From Himantopus leucocephalus (Eukaryota > Chordata > Aves > Charadriiformes > Recurvirostridae), in the NCBI GenBank assembly GCA_003993805.1, contig RSEF01000020.1:13637814-13701813 (forward strand): DNA of 64,000 nucleotides. Direction: 5' to 3'. Every line of letters starts with the position of its first letter. The first letter of the stretch is position 1. The position numbers were made by a program, and so were the translations under genes. The notes beneath the pieces are model-generated. The model saw only the letters and a list, made by a program, of their open reading frames with translations, searched no databases and was not told the DNA's origin. Positions 1 through 13,249 of this stretch are shown here, one piece after another.

Positions 1-3000
1 ACAGGAGATCAAGGAAGGAAAGCCTGTCTGTCTCAAAGGCAAAAGGGAAGGTAAAGAATTGGAGATACTTGGTGGTGAAGAGACAGTAGAAAAGGTGTTT
101 ATTCTGAGCAAGGACCACTGCAAGGGACTGGTGCACTCTGCAAAAAAAAACCCTTGTGCTCTACTCACTTTTTCATATCCATTTCTGAAATCGACTACAT
201 AATGTCTATGGACTCGAGATGGTTTGTACTACTGCAGCCAAAATAATGCCTGGCACAGCTCATCCATGTGCGGCAGTGAAACCAGCAGCCGGGTAGGAAC
301 TGAACTTTACTGATGTCTCCAGCCTAACCATGGCGCTGGTTAGCCGTGCTCGGTGCCAGCGTGACGGAGCAAGCAGCGCCTGTCAGCCTCTGGGCACCGA
401 GCTAAAGCCAAAATGTTTCAGATAGGGAAGGTGAGGGGGGCAGACCTTGCACTTCTCTCTTAATAGTGAGTTCTTTGCAGGAAGAGAATGCGTTTGTTTA
501 AATTAGGTTTAAATTCCACTCCAATGGCACAATATTCCTGTGTAATAGAGTAAAGGTCATCTAAGCCTATCTTTGCCTTTTTTCTTCTTGTTTCTTGTCT
601 TTTTTTTTTTTTTTTTTTTTAANTCTTTTTTTTTTTTTTTTTAACTTCTACGGCTCTATAAATCTTCTGCAATAAATCCCAAACTCCCTTAGGAGTGCTG
701 AGTAGCGCATTGACCGTAGTAAAATGGTATCAAACCCGGGAAAAGCCCACCTGCCTTTTAGCTGTCCTACAGGGCAGGACCATGAATTAACAATGATGCC
801 CCCCTCCCGGGGAAATTGTATCCTCCTTCCAATATAACATTAAGAAAAGCGCACAAAGCATGTTTAACAGGAGCAGATACGTACCCACACCTCCTTCCCC
901 TGCTGAATTCACACGCACGCCCCTTTTTTTTATTTCTGAGGGCGTACAAAGCCAAAGAGCCAGCAGTCCCAGAAGCCTCACCTAACCGGCTGCAGCGTTG
1001 AAAAGGCCCAAAATGAAAAGGCTTGTGCCATGAGGACTCAAGCTGTGGGATTTTTTTCTTGAGCCTGACCCCCTCCAGACACTGTAGTAGTAAATGTCCC
1101 TGGTGTGATGGGAGCAGCCGGCAGATGGGCAGGACCTGGCAGCAGGCAGGAGTGGGGGATTCCTGGCACAGGAGCCCTGGGTGCGGGATTTTGTGTGGGA
1201 AACCCCTCTGTGCGGAGACAGTGACTCAGGGACGAAAACCCAGCTGGCTCTGTGCAGAGTCACTGAACGGCAGCTAGCACACAGCAGTTGCAGCAAAGTA
1301 TTTAAATTTGAATTAATCCTCTTTTCCTCCCCGTGGAGATAAGTCTTTAATAATAAATCCAGCTATCAATCCAGTTTATATGAAAAGGTATGATCTGTAA
1401 AATCCATGTGCAGAAATACAAAGTTCTGGCTATATTAAGCTCTGAATATATTAGTCGTGTGGCCACTGAACTTTGTAGGAATCTTTCCATTGACTTCACC
1501 GGGCTTTATGTTGGATCCCTCGTTAAAATATTCTTGGTCAGAGGACTGGTACAGAAACTAGCAATAATACCAAAGAAAACAGAAGTTTGCTTTGCTTGTT
1601 CTTTTACCTTTTTGACATGCCAGTTTCCTGGTCTGGGATAGGTTTTCAAATATTTGTTTCACAAGCTGCTGACACATGCATGCATAATTGGTCTATTTGC
1701 ATGTGCAAATTTCTATTATTTGCCGTGCATCTGCACCTGCGCATTCCATTGTATGCATTCAATTTTTGCATTTGTTAAATAAAAATACTTTGTCTTTGGA
1801 GGAAAACTAGACTCCACACACAGTTATTCTATTTACTGTGATAACTAACAGCAACTATTAAAAAACCAAACAAAAATAAACAAACACACTCGTCATTAAA
1901 GCATTATTAATTCATGTAGAAAATCAAGTTCAGCCAAAGTTTCTCTGTTCCGTACCTATCCATGTTATAAAGATGTTAATTTCCTTAAATCACAAAGACC
2001 GTCATTATTTTAGTTGTTATTTAAACACAGAGACTGTACCATAAACTTAGGAATATTCCTCTCTTTCTTTCTGCATTGCATTGTGGAGGGGGAAAATTAC
2101 AAAACGCAATTTCTTTGGAGGGGACTCCCCAAAAACTTACTCCCTATTCCTTTCAATTTTAAAGATGCTCCATTTAAACCTTGTGTATAATTTTCTGTAT
2201 TCACGCTTGGTAAAAATCTGGGTGTTCACTAATTTTCTGAGACCCCCGTGTTTCTTTGAGCTGGCTTGTCTGGGGGAAGAAGGTATCACTATGGTAATTG
2301 CGAGCAGTTTGGCAGTAAGGGGCTAGTTAGCATTGCTGATGAGTTATGCCATCAATACCAAACTGATTTCCAAGATAAATGCAACACTGAGGCATAACAA
2401 AGCACAAGTTGTGGCCAACTGTCTGCATATGTGATCATCTTACAGTGATAATACAGCTCAGAGCCGCTTTTATCATGAGCCTGGTGATGCATTTATTGTG
2501 GGGTTTGGAAAGAAAATGATGAAATTAAGAAGACAGTGCGGTGTTATCGGCTAAATTTTTTAGTTCGGCTCCTGATCGTTGAACAAGTTGCTCTGTTGAC
2601 ATGGAATGAATCTAAGAAAAAATGAAGTACAAATGATTTGTTAGAAAAGCAAATAATTTGGGTTACAGTTACAGAAAGAGAATGTGAGGCCCCTCAGTGA
2701 CCACATCATCTTCTATGTACAAACAGTTGATAATCTTATCAATGCAAAGTTGCCTCCGTGCTGCATTTAAAAGCAAGTTGCCTTTATTCCAGCCTACACT
2801 CCATTGAAATCTGCTATAAATACCTACTTTATAACACTGACCCAATATATAAATTGCTTAGTTCAAAAGAAAAGCTTTTTTGGAGGAAAGGGGGAATGGA
2901 GTAAACGCAGTGTGTTGTAAAAGCTAAGTGGTTTTATTGGCACTTTAAAATACCCCTTTATGCTGAACTCTATCAGCTCTGATTATATATAACAACAGTA

Positions 3001-4660
3001 GTTATGTATTAAAAATGTGTGTCAATAGTTCTAGTAACACTGTGATTTGTCATTTGTGTGCCAGAGGTCCCAACAGGCTTGACTGACAAAATCTAGCCGT
3101 GGCTTAAAGGGATCAGACGCTGGGGTATGCTGTTTGTTCGGTAAATTGATAAGAGTGACCGTCTCAGTTATTTAAATAAGAAGCTTCATGCATCAACCCC
3201 GCGAAGGCTAATGCAGCCTGCACACGCACACCTTCTACGGGCGCCCATTCGCGATGCCCGTGGCCAAGCCTGGGCTGCCGTCCCACCAGCCTGCCTGGTG
3301 CAGCAGGTTCTGGTAAGAGTTTATCAATCAAATAATCGATAAGACCTCTAGTAAAGATAAAGGAACAAGTTTACTCATATTTACAGAGGAAGGCTGATGT
3401 TCTCCTGTACTCCGTGGTTTAGTACATGCCCTCAGAACTGTGTGGCCAGATGTCAGTGATGATAGAGCCTTTCTCCCAAAACAGCACCTACACCACAGGA
3501 GGTAAAGGTGTGTCTCACCGAAGGGCATTAAACCTTATATTTTCCATGGATAAGCCACTCAAAACTAGCATACATTTTTCTGTGTGAGACTGTAGCCGGG
3601 ATGCAGCCGCTCAGAGAGCTTGCCTCACCTAAACTTCTGAAATAGGCAGCATATAAAGCAAACATTATGGCAATTGCTTGCAAGGATCAGTCAGGCTTTG
3701 AAAAGGTTAATTTAAAGACAGTCCTGTATATAAAACCAGTGAATAAAATTTCCTTGCACTTGACGCAAGCGAAGCAGACAGCAGGTGCTGAGCCTGTTTT
3801 GTTCAGCGAGGGGAACCTCTTTCTTTACCCGGCTTGTTCTGCCCGCGTGTGAATTCACGGGCTGTGAAATGAAACATCCCCCAGGACAGCTCACTCTTTG
3901 AATTCTCTCAGCTGTATCGCACATAAATTATGGACTGGAGGAAGTAATTTAACGCTGGAATTCACCAAAGGGTTTGACTGCGTGTTTTGCTGAGGTGTAG
4001 CAATGTTATACATTATATATAAACAGGGACTTTCGAAGACCCCCTCTTCTTTGCAGTCGTAACTGTCCCTCTAGGAATTAGATTGGTGACTTTATATTGA
4101 TAATTGTGGAGTACTCAGTACTTTGTTTTCTTTTCATACCATCCTCAGCTGCAGGCTGAGCTGAGTAATGCCCGCAGGACCGGCCAGCTGCTTCTCGCCC
4201 TTAGTGAGGGCTCTGACCAACGGGCCACAGCTGGAGAACATGCACCTTCCTTCTCTATATACATTTACCAGCTCCCACCACCCTTGGAGTCATGTCTTTA
4301 GGTGTGTCCTGCAGCCTCTGCTGCTCCTTACTGCTCCCAGCAGTCCCTGAGCAAATGTGCAGGTGAGGTGCTGATGTTCCCTGCTGCACAGCTTCTGTTG
4401 CCTCCTGGACCCTGCTGGTAGCTGAGGTTAGTTTATGGAGCATTTGGCTGCCCTACTGCTGCTCTGATTCATCTTCTTAAAGAAAATAACATTCCTATTG
4501 GTGGTTAAAGCTGTTGTGCTGTGCTGCAAGCCAGGATGATGAGGGCAAGTTTTCTACTCTGGAAATAGCAGCCCCCAAGAGAGAGCAGGAGACAGCTGGG
4601 ACCAGTGATGTTTGGAACTACCTGGGTGAGCCTCTCGGCTCTTGCCCAAGTCCTGGGGTG
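1..4660. other. Non-coding, mostly unique DNA
   Basis: This stretch holds no reading frame that I can support as a gene. It is AT-rich, with a long T tract at about 601-642 that is interrupted by a single N at 623. A moderately GC-rich patch lies at about 1050-1280 without a recognisable repeat. A short segment at 1484-1520 carries a CATTGACTTCA-type core like those in old palindromic amniote repeats, but too little is left to call it. The regulatory-looking part (2330-2630) is listed separately. Confidence 0.7.
2330..2630. promoter_or_regulatory. Candidate conserved non-coding element
   Basis: This block has the look of a slowly evolving enhancer: no microsatellites, no repeat homology, balanced AT-rich composition and dense homeodomain or CDX-like words such as the TGATGCATTTATTG run at 2484-2497 and several ATCA/TGAT words. 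Nothing in one sequence can prove conservation, so this is an inference from texture only. It could equally be neutral unique DNA. Confidence 0.2.
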
Positions 4661-5095
4661 GCCCTAGTGAGGCCATATCTGGAGTACTGTATCCAATTCT
4701 GGGCTCCCTGGTTCAAGAAGGACAGGGAACTGCTGGAGANNNNNNNNNNNNNNNNNNNNNNNNNNNNNNNNNNNNNNNNNNNNNNNNNNNNNNNNNNNNN
4801 NNNNNNNNNNNNNNNNNNNNNNNNNNNNNNNNNNNNNNNGGACATGAACTTGAGCATAGGAAGTTCCATCTAAGCATGAGGAGGAACTTCTCTCCTTTGA
4901 GAGTGGTAGAGTGCTGGCACAGGCTGCCCAAGGAGGCAGGTGCCCAAGGTGGAGTGTCTGACTCTGGAGGCATTCAAAACCCTCCTGGACACCATCCTGT
5001 GTAACCTGCTGTAGGTGACCCTGCTCTGGCAGGGGGGTTGGACTGGATGATCTCCAGAGGTCCCTTCCAACCCTGACCATTCTGGGATTCTGTGA
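4661..5095 (+). mobile_element. CR1 LINE, 5'-truncated 3' end
   Basis: This is the 3' part of a CR1 non-LTR retrotransposon, the dominant LINE of birds. Before the gap, codons from 4661 read as the C-terminal part of the CR1 reverse transcriptase ([19 protein letters not shown]). After the gap, the DNA matches the CR1 3' region: the AGGAAGTTCCATCT and AGGAACTTCT words, the GGCTGCCCAAGG word, then GGTTGGACTGGATGATCTCCAGAGGTCCCTTCCAACC. It ends with two short ATTCTG-type repeats at 5079-5095, the family's characteristic terminus. Full elements are about 4.5 kb, so this is a severely truncated, dead copy. The exact 5' edge is uncertain: CR1 similarity is clear from 4661, but the insertion could start somewhat earlier. 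The assembly gap at 4740-4839 sits inside it, probably because the repeat broke the assembly. Confidence 0.95.
4740..4839. other. Assembly gap, 100 N
   Basis: Exactly 100 N, a round number that suggests a placeholder. It lies inside the CR1 copy. The CR1 coding sequence expected between the two flanks is likely longer than 100 bases. Confidence 0.95.
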
Positions 5096-7769
5096 GCCTA
5101 ATCACACCCTGCCTGCTCCATATCAGTGGAGGGAAACTATTTTCTCCAGGGCTGACTCAGAACAATGTCAGCTTTGACTCACCCATTGGAAGAGCTTCTC
5201 CCTCTGCATTGATACGCAGTGAAATTAAACCCCTGAAGCTGAAGCTGGGCTTTGCAAATATTCCCTGTAAAGACACAAGCTGTGTTGGAGACTCACTTCC
5301 TTCATCCATGCTGCTTAGTTTAGAGCTACTTGTTTTCAGTTTTAAAAGTAGAAAAACTGTTAAATGTAGATTTTATTTTTTTTTTAAATAAGTTGAACTT
5401 TCTTTGTGAACTGTGTAATTCAATGCCAGTCTCTGGGTACCCAGCATGTTAACCAAGTGATGCCAGGGTGGTTCTGGCTAAGGACTCCGAGGAACAGCAA
5501 TATACTGGTTCTTCTGTTGTATAATACAAAATGCATCCAGCCAGTTCTGTTAGTAGCCTTAAGATGTCACTAACTGACTTGGCCTTGGCTTTTTCTGCTG
5601 GTTTGCAGCAGAGCTGGGGCTGGAGAAGCGGAAATAGGCTGTTATTTTTAACACATCTCCCCCCTCCTACAGTGAGTGACAGACAAGGTGCTGATGTCAA
5701 TTGGCTAGTGTTACAGGCATTAATTAAGTCAACTAAAAGTCCTTTTATTTTCCATTTCCTTCTGCAGGGACAGCTAGCCGACATAAATGGGAAGTGCAAG
5801 GAGAGAAGGGGAGCGCCGAAGCGACCTGCGGCTCGCTGTGCTGGGGAGTGAAGTCGTGCATCTGCTCCCGGTGCATCAGCTGCCTGAAGTAGTACTCGTG
5901 TGAGGGCCCCAGCTGAAAGCTTGCTTTATTGTGAGGGTTATGTTTGGCATCTCGGTGCTTTTCACGCCTCTTTTTCTCACCCCCCGCCTTTTTTTGTTTC
6001 AATGTTCCATGATCTCCCCATGCCTCGGACTGAGTTGCCGAAGCCCCCTCTGTGGTGTTAGCCTCCTCTTTGCTTCTTTCAAGAGTCTGCTTATTCTCTC
6101 CCCCTTTGCCTGATCTGAATCCTGACTGTAGTGTATTTCTTTTAGCAACAGGGCTGTGGTGGTTTTTAATGTCTGTACTGAGATATTTGCATTGAACATG
6201 CATGGATGGATGCAACTGGAGACTGGTAGCAAACTGTTTTGTAGGAGGGCTAGTTTATACCGGCTCCAGAGTGGGTCCTCGCAGCTCCTGGTGCTGCGGG
6301 ATGCTGCAGGGAGGCTTCTGGCTGCTGGGATAAGCCTTGAGAGGTCAGCCCAAAACCAGCACAGCCTTATTGTTGATACACCAAGCTGCTGTAGCTGACT
6401 GCAAGGCTGGGCAGTGGCACGTCTATGGTAAAATCCACAAGTGTAAATCCCTGTAAACAGTGTTATATTAATGTTTCATTTGACATTTGCGGTGGGATAA
6501 GACTATACTAAGCCAGCTGATCTATGATAACCGGTGCCTTGGGCTGCCCATTCTTTAGCTCTCAGTTGTTTCAGATCTTGTTGGTGCCATCCTGAACTTT
6601 GCCGAAGTAAGAGAGACCACTGACAACTTCCAGTGGTCTTTAAATTAGATCTGTAGCATCCATCATGCTGACATCCATAGAGCTGGGATTGGTGCCAGAG
6701 TTGTCTTTGCTGTTAAGCAAGTGTTTGGGCACAGCAAAGGTTAGAATTTAACATAGAATTTCTGCTCTAGTGTGTTAAGACATGCTGCATATCCCCTGAG
6801 CATCTGGCAATAAATCAAGGTTAAACTAGGAAAGATATTCTCCTTCAGTTCCTTTGCCNACTAGGAACGATATTCTCCTTCAGCTCCTTTGCTTATATTT
6901 ACAGTTGTTAAATAGATACTGCATTTCTATAAAACCAGTCATTATGCTTTTCTTAATATTTTGTCAGATGCTGCACTTGAAGCTATCTTTGCACTAGCCT
7001 AATTTTTCCTGTCTAGCCAATATAACATAGTATGAACTCTATATCTTATTCTTATAAGTAAAATGTATGTATAACTTCCCAAGATTAAAGCATACTTTAC
7101 TGAAATACAAATATGTGACAAAATCTGTCAAGTCTAACTGTTGGTTTGGGTGTTTTATTTTTCTACTGCACCAGCTGCTCCATCCTCTCTCATACAAACT
7201 TTTCTTCTTATAATTCCACAGATCATTAATTAACTGGGATCTGGTCTGCATGTTACTTCCTTACCAGTAGAATCATTTCAAACAGTTATAGGAGTCCACT
7301 AGTGCTCTTGCAAGAGACATCTGTTGTTCCTGTATATTCCCAGCAGCAAACAGGGCTACCACCAGTCGCGTACTAGCAGCTAAGGTGATATAAGGTATAC
7401 GTTAACAAAGCCATCGTCCTACAGCTCAAGTTTTGTCTCTTCTCACCTGATGAGGCTTCACAGCATGTTTATCTTGGCACAGCTTTGCCGGGACAGGAAA
7501 AGCTGCTGTCTGTCGGATTCTTCGGAGTTATCTTCACCAGGGAAGAGAAAGATTGTGGCCAATGGCGGGGGGGGACTGGACACCTCTTTAATAGTGCTCA
7601 TTAATTAGGAAAATAAGTGAGTATAAAAAGAATTGCTTTTGTGTTGCAGAGTGAAACTTTAAAGCACAAGTGTTAAACATTTAGATCTTCAAGAAAACAA
7701 TGTATTCACAACTTATAAGCTTTACTGCTTTAAAAAAAAAAATACAACAGGTAAAGAATAGTAAACACC
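5096..7769. other. Non-coding unique DNA
   Basis: I see no gene. A short AT-rich segment at about 5690-5760 contains TTAATTAA and resembles regulatory DNA, but it is too short to call. Minus-strand frames at 5449-5799 and 5745-6215 are open for 116 and 156 codons but have no recognisable protein family. A 34-bp assembly duplication sits at 6825-6893. Confidence 0.7.
6825..6893. repeat. 34-bp tandem copy across a single N (assembly join)
   Basis: Positions 6825-6858 and 6860-6893 are the same 34-bp segment with three differences, separated by one N at 6859. The position of the N exactly between the two copies points to two overlapping contig ends placed side by side and not merged. Confidence 0.9.
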
Positions 7770-7995
7770 AGGCAATGTGGAAGAGCACAGAAAGAGAGGG
7801 CATGCTGGCTCTGGGTTATAGTAGAGGTCTCTGATTCAAGGTTTACTACTCTACCATGGTTTCATGAACCTTTTTGTGACCCCAAGCAAGTTACTCCCAT
7901 CTCACTATTCTTCCATTTCCTCTTTCTGTAAAATGATATTAATAGCACTTCAGCTGCAGAGCAGGTTTATTGTACAAGGCTTAATGAATGTTTGT
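7770..7995 (+). mobile_element. MIR-like tRNA-derived SINE relic, near full length
   Basis: The order and content match the MIR consensus. A GAAGAGCACAG word is followed by GGCTCTGGGTTATAG, a tRNA-like B-box remnant (GATTCAAGGTTTACTACTCTACC), and then the conserved core TGTGACCCCAAGCAAGTTACT. Next come a pyrimidine-rich stretch, TTCCTCTTTCTGTAAAATGATATTAATAG, and a tail TTAATGAATGTTTG. Consensus MIR is about 260 bp; this copy is about 225 bp with heavy substitution, as expected for an insertion that predates birds. MIRs are tRNA-derived, non-autonomous elements that were mobilised by L2-type LINEs. Confidence 0.75.
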
Positions 7996-10900
7996 CTCCC
8001 TCTGATTGAGATTCTTTCCTGCTGGAGGCAAGAATTTTAAGCAGGTTGATTAAATATAAAAGGTCTCTAACTCTGAAGCTATTATTAAAAGCAGAAGGAA
8101 TTATTTCTTAAGGAATTTTTAATTTGATGTCTATTAGAATTGCCTAAAACATAGCAGTTTTACTTCTTCTGTTATTTAGCAAGTTTAGTTTTGTTTCCCC
8201 TAGAAATTCTGTTAAGGGATGCTCTGACTTTTGAGATGATCCAAGGCAATTAATGCCTAGACAAACAGTGCTAAACTCTTCTTGCCCTGAGGAACAATAA
8301 ATCACAGCAGTTACACATTCGAGACTTGTCACTGTATCAGCAATATACCTGGAGTTCTGGAATTGCAGGAAAAAAAATAATTTTGGATGTCTGGTCAGAT
8401 CCAATCCTCTTCCCTAAGGCTGTGATGTTAGTGTAATGCTCTGACATGAGATTTCAAGCGCTGAGAGGTGCAAAACCTCTTGCTGTTTGCAAGGAGAAAA
8501 CTCAGCAGCCCACAACAGGATGGATGAAAAAGGCTGTGTTGGGCACGGAGCACTAACTCAAGCCGATAGGAAATGCTGAAGACAGCTTTAGGACTCCTTG
8601 ATTGCCTTGCAGAGACCAGCAGCGGTGTACCTGTGTTCACCTGTAGCTGAAAGCTCAGAAAAATCACAAATGTCTTGCTCTTTGAAAGAGGGTTCCCATT
8701 CTTCTTTTAAAAGACTGCTGCCAGAAGATGTGGTTGTGCCCTCCTCTGCTATACTTTATTGCTGAGAGCCATTACTGAGAAAATAGTTCATGCCCTCCAC
8801 CTTCATCTGTCCCGAGGGGTTCAGGTGGAGTTTCATCCATCATGAGTGGTAACCAGTTTGCTGTGTGCGCTGTATGCCCCAGAGCTTCTTCTCTTGCGAG
8901 GGAAAATACAGGCAGTTACTGGTCTCTGGCCCCGCTCTCTTTCTGTGATTTCTGTAGAACCATCTTTGGGTAGGACACAGGAACTGGAAGCAGGGGCTCC
9001 AGTCCAAGGGCTTGCTCTCATCAGATGTCTGCCTGCGCCCCGGGGTACAGCCCGGTACTCCCTCCCTGGCTCCAGCCAGTCTTTTGTCACAGCCTGCCAA
9101 AGGTGGCGTTTCGGCAGTGTAGGCTTCTGGGTGTCTGGGGCGCTGCTTTCGGCACAGCCTATGGCACAGCTCAACAGCTGATTCCTTTTTTCAGATCTGG
9201 AACTTTTCTTCTGAAAGAGAAGCTCAGCTTCCCAACCCTCATTCCCATCTGCAGAGTATCTCTGAAGCTGACTGGTGGATTCCCAAATATTAGAAGTATT
9301 AATTATGCCAGGTTTTTATCTGGAATTGCTCCGTTTCTTTCCCCCATCTCTTGCTGTCACATAGTTCAGATAGCTTCTGCCACCAAGAACACTTGGTAAG
9401 TGATTGGTCCTGCTGAAGGACAATTATCAGGCATTAAGTACAGTGAGAATATTTTAATCCTCAGAAGATTAAACAGCGTGTGGCTCACAGAAAAAGATGA
9501 AGCAGGCGTAGTGTGGAGTTCATTTGATGTACACTAGTCTTGTGTGTGCCTTGCAACTCTAGGTGAGCAGGGGCTCCAAGAACAAGGGTCGCACACCGCG
9601 GTAACGGTGTATGGCCATTTTGTGCGCCCTCCGCCCAGCCCAGCAGCATGCTCAAAAATCAGTTGTGTCAACATACAGTCACATGTGTACCCAAGGCATT
9701 TGCTGCAGGAGCTGAACACCCGGCGCTAACGCTGCTGAAAATTGCCACAGAATCGCACTTCACAGGTATTGCATACTTCTTAAGTATACCTCCATAAAAA
9801 CAAAGCAATCTTTATCACAGTAATAAAAGCGTAACTACAGAATCCTGTTTTGCTTTTGTGTCATGAAAGGAGGAGTTTGTAAGCACTCCCAAAACTTTCA
9901 GAAAAGCTTCAAGAAGCTCCCCAAAAGCTATGCATTTAAAATGTTTTCGTTCCTTTGTGGAATCAGTCCACTTTGGCTATGAGATTAAACAGTCTGAGTT
10001 ACCAAATATGTACCTATATTGGCTATTTTAACAGTTGCACATAGCGCTCTTCCTAGTGTCTGAGCGGCAGCAAATCTGAGAAGGTGTTTGTAGGGAAACC
10101 TCGCAGCCAGCTCTCCTTCACTGCGGTTTGTACAAGCACTGAGCAATAGGGGACTGCCAAGGAGGCAAATTTAACGATCTTCTCTGGATTCCGTTATTTA
10201 TAGCAAAATGGACCTACATGCTTGACTAAGGAGTTCTTACAGGCAGTTGTATGAACTGACATTAGTAGTTATATGAATGTAATCTGTCTTCTGTGGATAT
10301 GAAGAAAAGCTCGGCAAGAATTTAGACAGTAGCCAAGGCGAGTGCTACAGAGCACGATTGTGGGTCAGGGATTATATAGCTACTGCTGGTGGCCAGAGAC
10401 AAAAGATGCGATGTTTTAAGAGTTAGCCCCAAATAGAAACCACAGTGTTTCCATTATTATACGAACAGGGCTTAAAGTCCTTGTCTTTCTTCCTGATGTG
10501 TTAAAAGCAATTGCACTGGTTAATAAAATTCTGGGACAAGTTTTGTTTTTCTCGGAAAATGGAGTGGATGGAGCCTCTTCAGAAAGCTGTATGATGTAAT
10601 TTTGTGAATATCTGCAACTTATAGCTATGAAGGCTAATCCACAATTGCCACGTTACAACCACAATGGCCAACAGAAGCTTTATAAAACTGGCAAAGGGAG
10701 GAAAACACAGAGGAATGTATAAAGGAAGATTTTGCTATGGGAGCAACAGCTTCAATATACAACACACACGTAGGCAGCAAATCTTCCTTTTTTCACTCTA
10801 CTTTCATTCAGTGACCTGACATTTACTCCTGAATGTAATCTGCTCCTCCTGCTCCTGATACCAACCACAGAATAAATGGGTCAATGTCCGGAGTCAGTGT

Positions 10901-13240
10901 GACGACATGGGAGCGGTGCCTAATGTGGTGGGATTTATAGGTGGTCAACGGAGACAGATATACAACAGGCAAGTGAGGACATCAGCAGCTTTTATACCAG
11001 TGGGCTGGGAACACCGTCACTACGAGGCACCTATGAGCCCATGATAATGTAAGGAAGAGCATTTTCTGTTCTCCCTCCTCAGATGCCCTGAGGCACAAAA
11101 CAGGCAGAAATTGCTGGCATCATCTTCCGTTGTCAGGCTTCTAAAGTGAACAGCCTTGTGTAATAATCCTGCTCCACATCTGTAAGGAGGATGGTTTGGA
11201 GCTGTGCAAAATGATTGCCATAAAATCTAACCCGTGCCAGTTTTGTCGGGCTTTGGACTCCAGATAACAAATTAGGCTCAGTTCAGTGAGAAGAATTCTG
11301 AGGTTTTAAATGAATTCATCGTTTCCTTATGTTTCTGTGTTAAGAGTAATATGTTTTTTCAGTTTGGCAAAGAAGCTTGTAGTCCAACTGTTTAGTGTCA
11401 GCTTAATCCTTCTGATGTTTGAGAATCACTCATTTATGAAATCCTCAGGTTATTCATATCCTGCTCGTGTAGAAGTTACTACAGAATTAGCATGAAATCT
11501 CCCAACAGAAATTGGAGGCTTCATGGAGCTTTTGCTATGAAAGAATAACAACAACGATCATTTCTAGAAACCTGTTCAGAATGTCATACTAAGTTTTGGA
11601 TGTGCTAAAAAGATCAAATAGATCTTACCTGTCATTCAGTTCTCTCAAAATAAATTGTGAGAGCTCCTCTGGTAGCCTAATTTGTAACTTGTGTGTTTTT
11701 TACCTCCATTACCTCCATGCTCAGGCAATAAAACCAATAATCTTCCACATATAAAAATGTGTTTAATAAGCTACAAAACTACATTCTGTTCCCTCTTCCC
11801 TCTCATGGGGATCTTTCAGCATCAATGCAGAATTGCACATACAGAAATGTATGCAAACAGAGGCTGCAGTGAAAATCAGGTTTATGATCTTCTTTCACAA
11901 AGAATCATGTTTTTTCAGGCTGTCTACAGAGTTGTCAGAATCCATTAAAAACACGGGTACTCTTTTACCATCCTTAGTCTTTGATTTTTCAAACGTGGGC
12001 AGAGTGGTTGTGCCTTCATAGTAACAGTTGCAGTAGTTGTTTTGAGGGAAACTGAACATTTATGTAGACAGGTTAATGCAAGTTTTTATTTCCAGGTTTA
12101 TTAAAGACATTTTTGAAGGCACACTTCTTAAGAAAAATGGTCTATATTTTATTTTCCATGTTAACAGTTTATTTATTTATTTCAGCTGCTGCTCTCTCTC
12201 TAACTCTTGCATTCCCAGTCACTTTTCTTCCATCAGAGGAAGCAATCAGAAAAAGCTGTCATTGCCCCTCAAGGTTTCATGTTGGCTAATTGGAGTTTTT
12301 GGCTCTTTATCCTGATGATTAAAAGAACAGCTGAGTGGAAGTCAGAATGCATTTACAGAGCTGACACACCCAGCTCTGCTCTTTGGTTTACTCTGATTAA
12401 TTTAGCAAATGAAACTCCTGTAAACTCACATAACTTCTTGCCTATACAAAACTACCGCTACTATATAGTTTTAAGTAAGCTCTGGGTAAACTGTCCTGTA
12501 GATAACTAAATCAGTATAACAAAAGCCTTTAAATAGCTTTTTGTTGAAAAGTGTTTTTCTGTAAAGTAACATTTTGTGCTGGGCCATATAGATTGTATGA
12601 AATGAAACAGCCCTTTTCAAGAAGCTGCCTTTATTTTAGCGTATGAGAAAAACAACTGTTCCTGTTTACACTCCTCAATCAAGGTAAGCATGTTTGCCTA
12701 AAGTATTACTAGAGCTTGGCTTGCAAACACTTGAAGATTGCTTACCATTTTTCTATATATAGACTGCTCTGTGGAATTGTCTTTATCAAAACTTTTGGGA
12801 AAATCTTTAACAGACTCTGAGAAACTTGCCTAATTTATGTGGCCATCTATTCTCCTTCTATTGATTCCCTCCGTGATATATGTTTATCCTCCCCGCCTGT
12901 GGAAAACCTAGAATTAAAACTGAAGCATTTCTATTTTATGCCTGTAATTGCTGGTAGAAAAGAGATGGTTTTTTATGGGTAAAAGCCGTAATCGGTTTAG
13001 TGAGCTTTAAACAAATCATCTTGTAAAACCGAATACAAAACTATCCCAAGTTTACGAGACGGAACTTTCCAAACAGTAAAGCCTTAGTGCGCCGCAATTT
13101 TTAGAAACTACTTTTAAAGAACTGACTGTTCCCACACCTTTTGTAATGAAATAACACAAAGTGAACCAGTCCGCTCCCTGGTTTTGAGAGGGGAGAGAGT
13201 GTGTTGGGGACGTGGTCCCCACATCAAAACTATCCTGGAG
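7996..13240. other. Non-coding unique DNA
   Basis: No gene, RNA gene or clear repeat is visible. Open frames on both strands around 8833-9399 overlap each other in several frames and reflect local base composition. The stretch between about 11680 and 13170 is AT-rich with scattered TTAATT and TTTATT words, but no block stands out strongly. Confidence 0.65.
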
Positions 13241-13249
13241 AGATCAACC

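Noticed and set aside
601..642. T tract as the poly-A tail of a minus-strand retropseudogene
   Set aside because: No recognisable gene body lies on either side and the tract contains an N.
4514..5004. Frames of about 120 codons on either side of the 100-N gap
   Set aside because: They are artefacts of reading through N and of the dead CR1 copy; only the CR1 fragment is meaningful.
5745..6215. 156-codon open frame on the - strand
   Set aside because: The product is a low-similarity, polar sequence without domains, and no promoter or splice context supports it.
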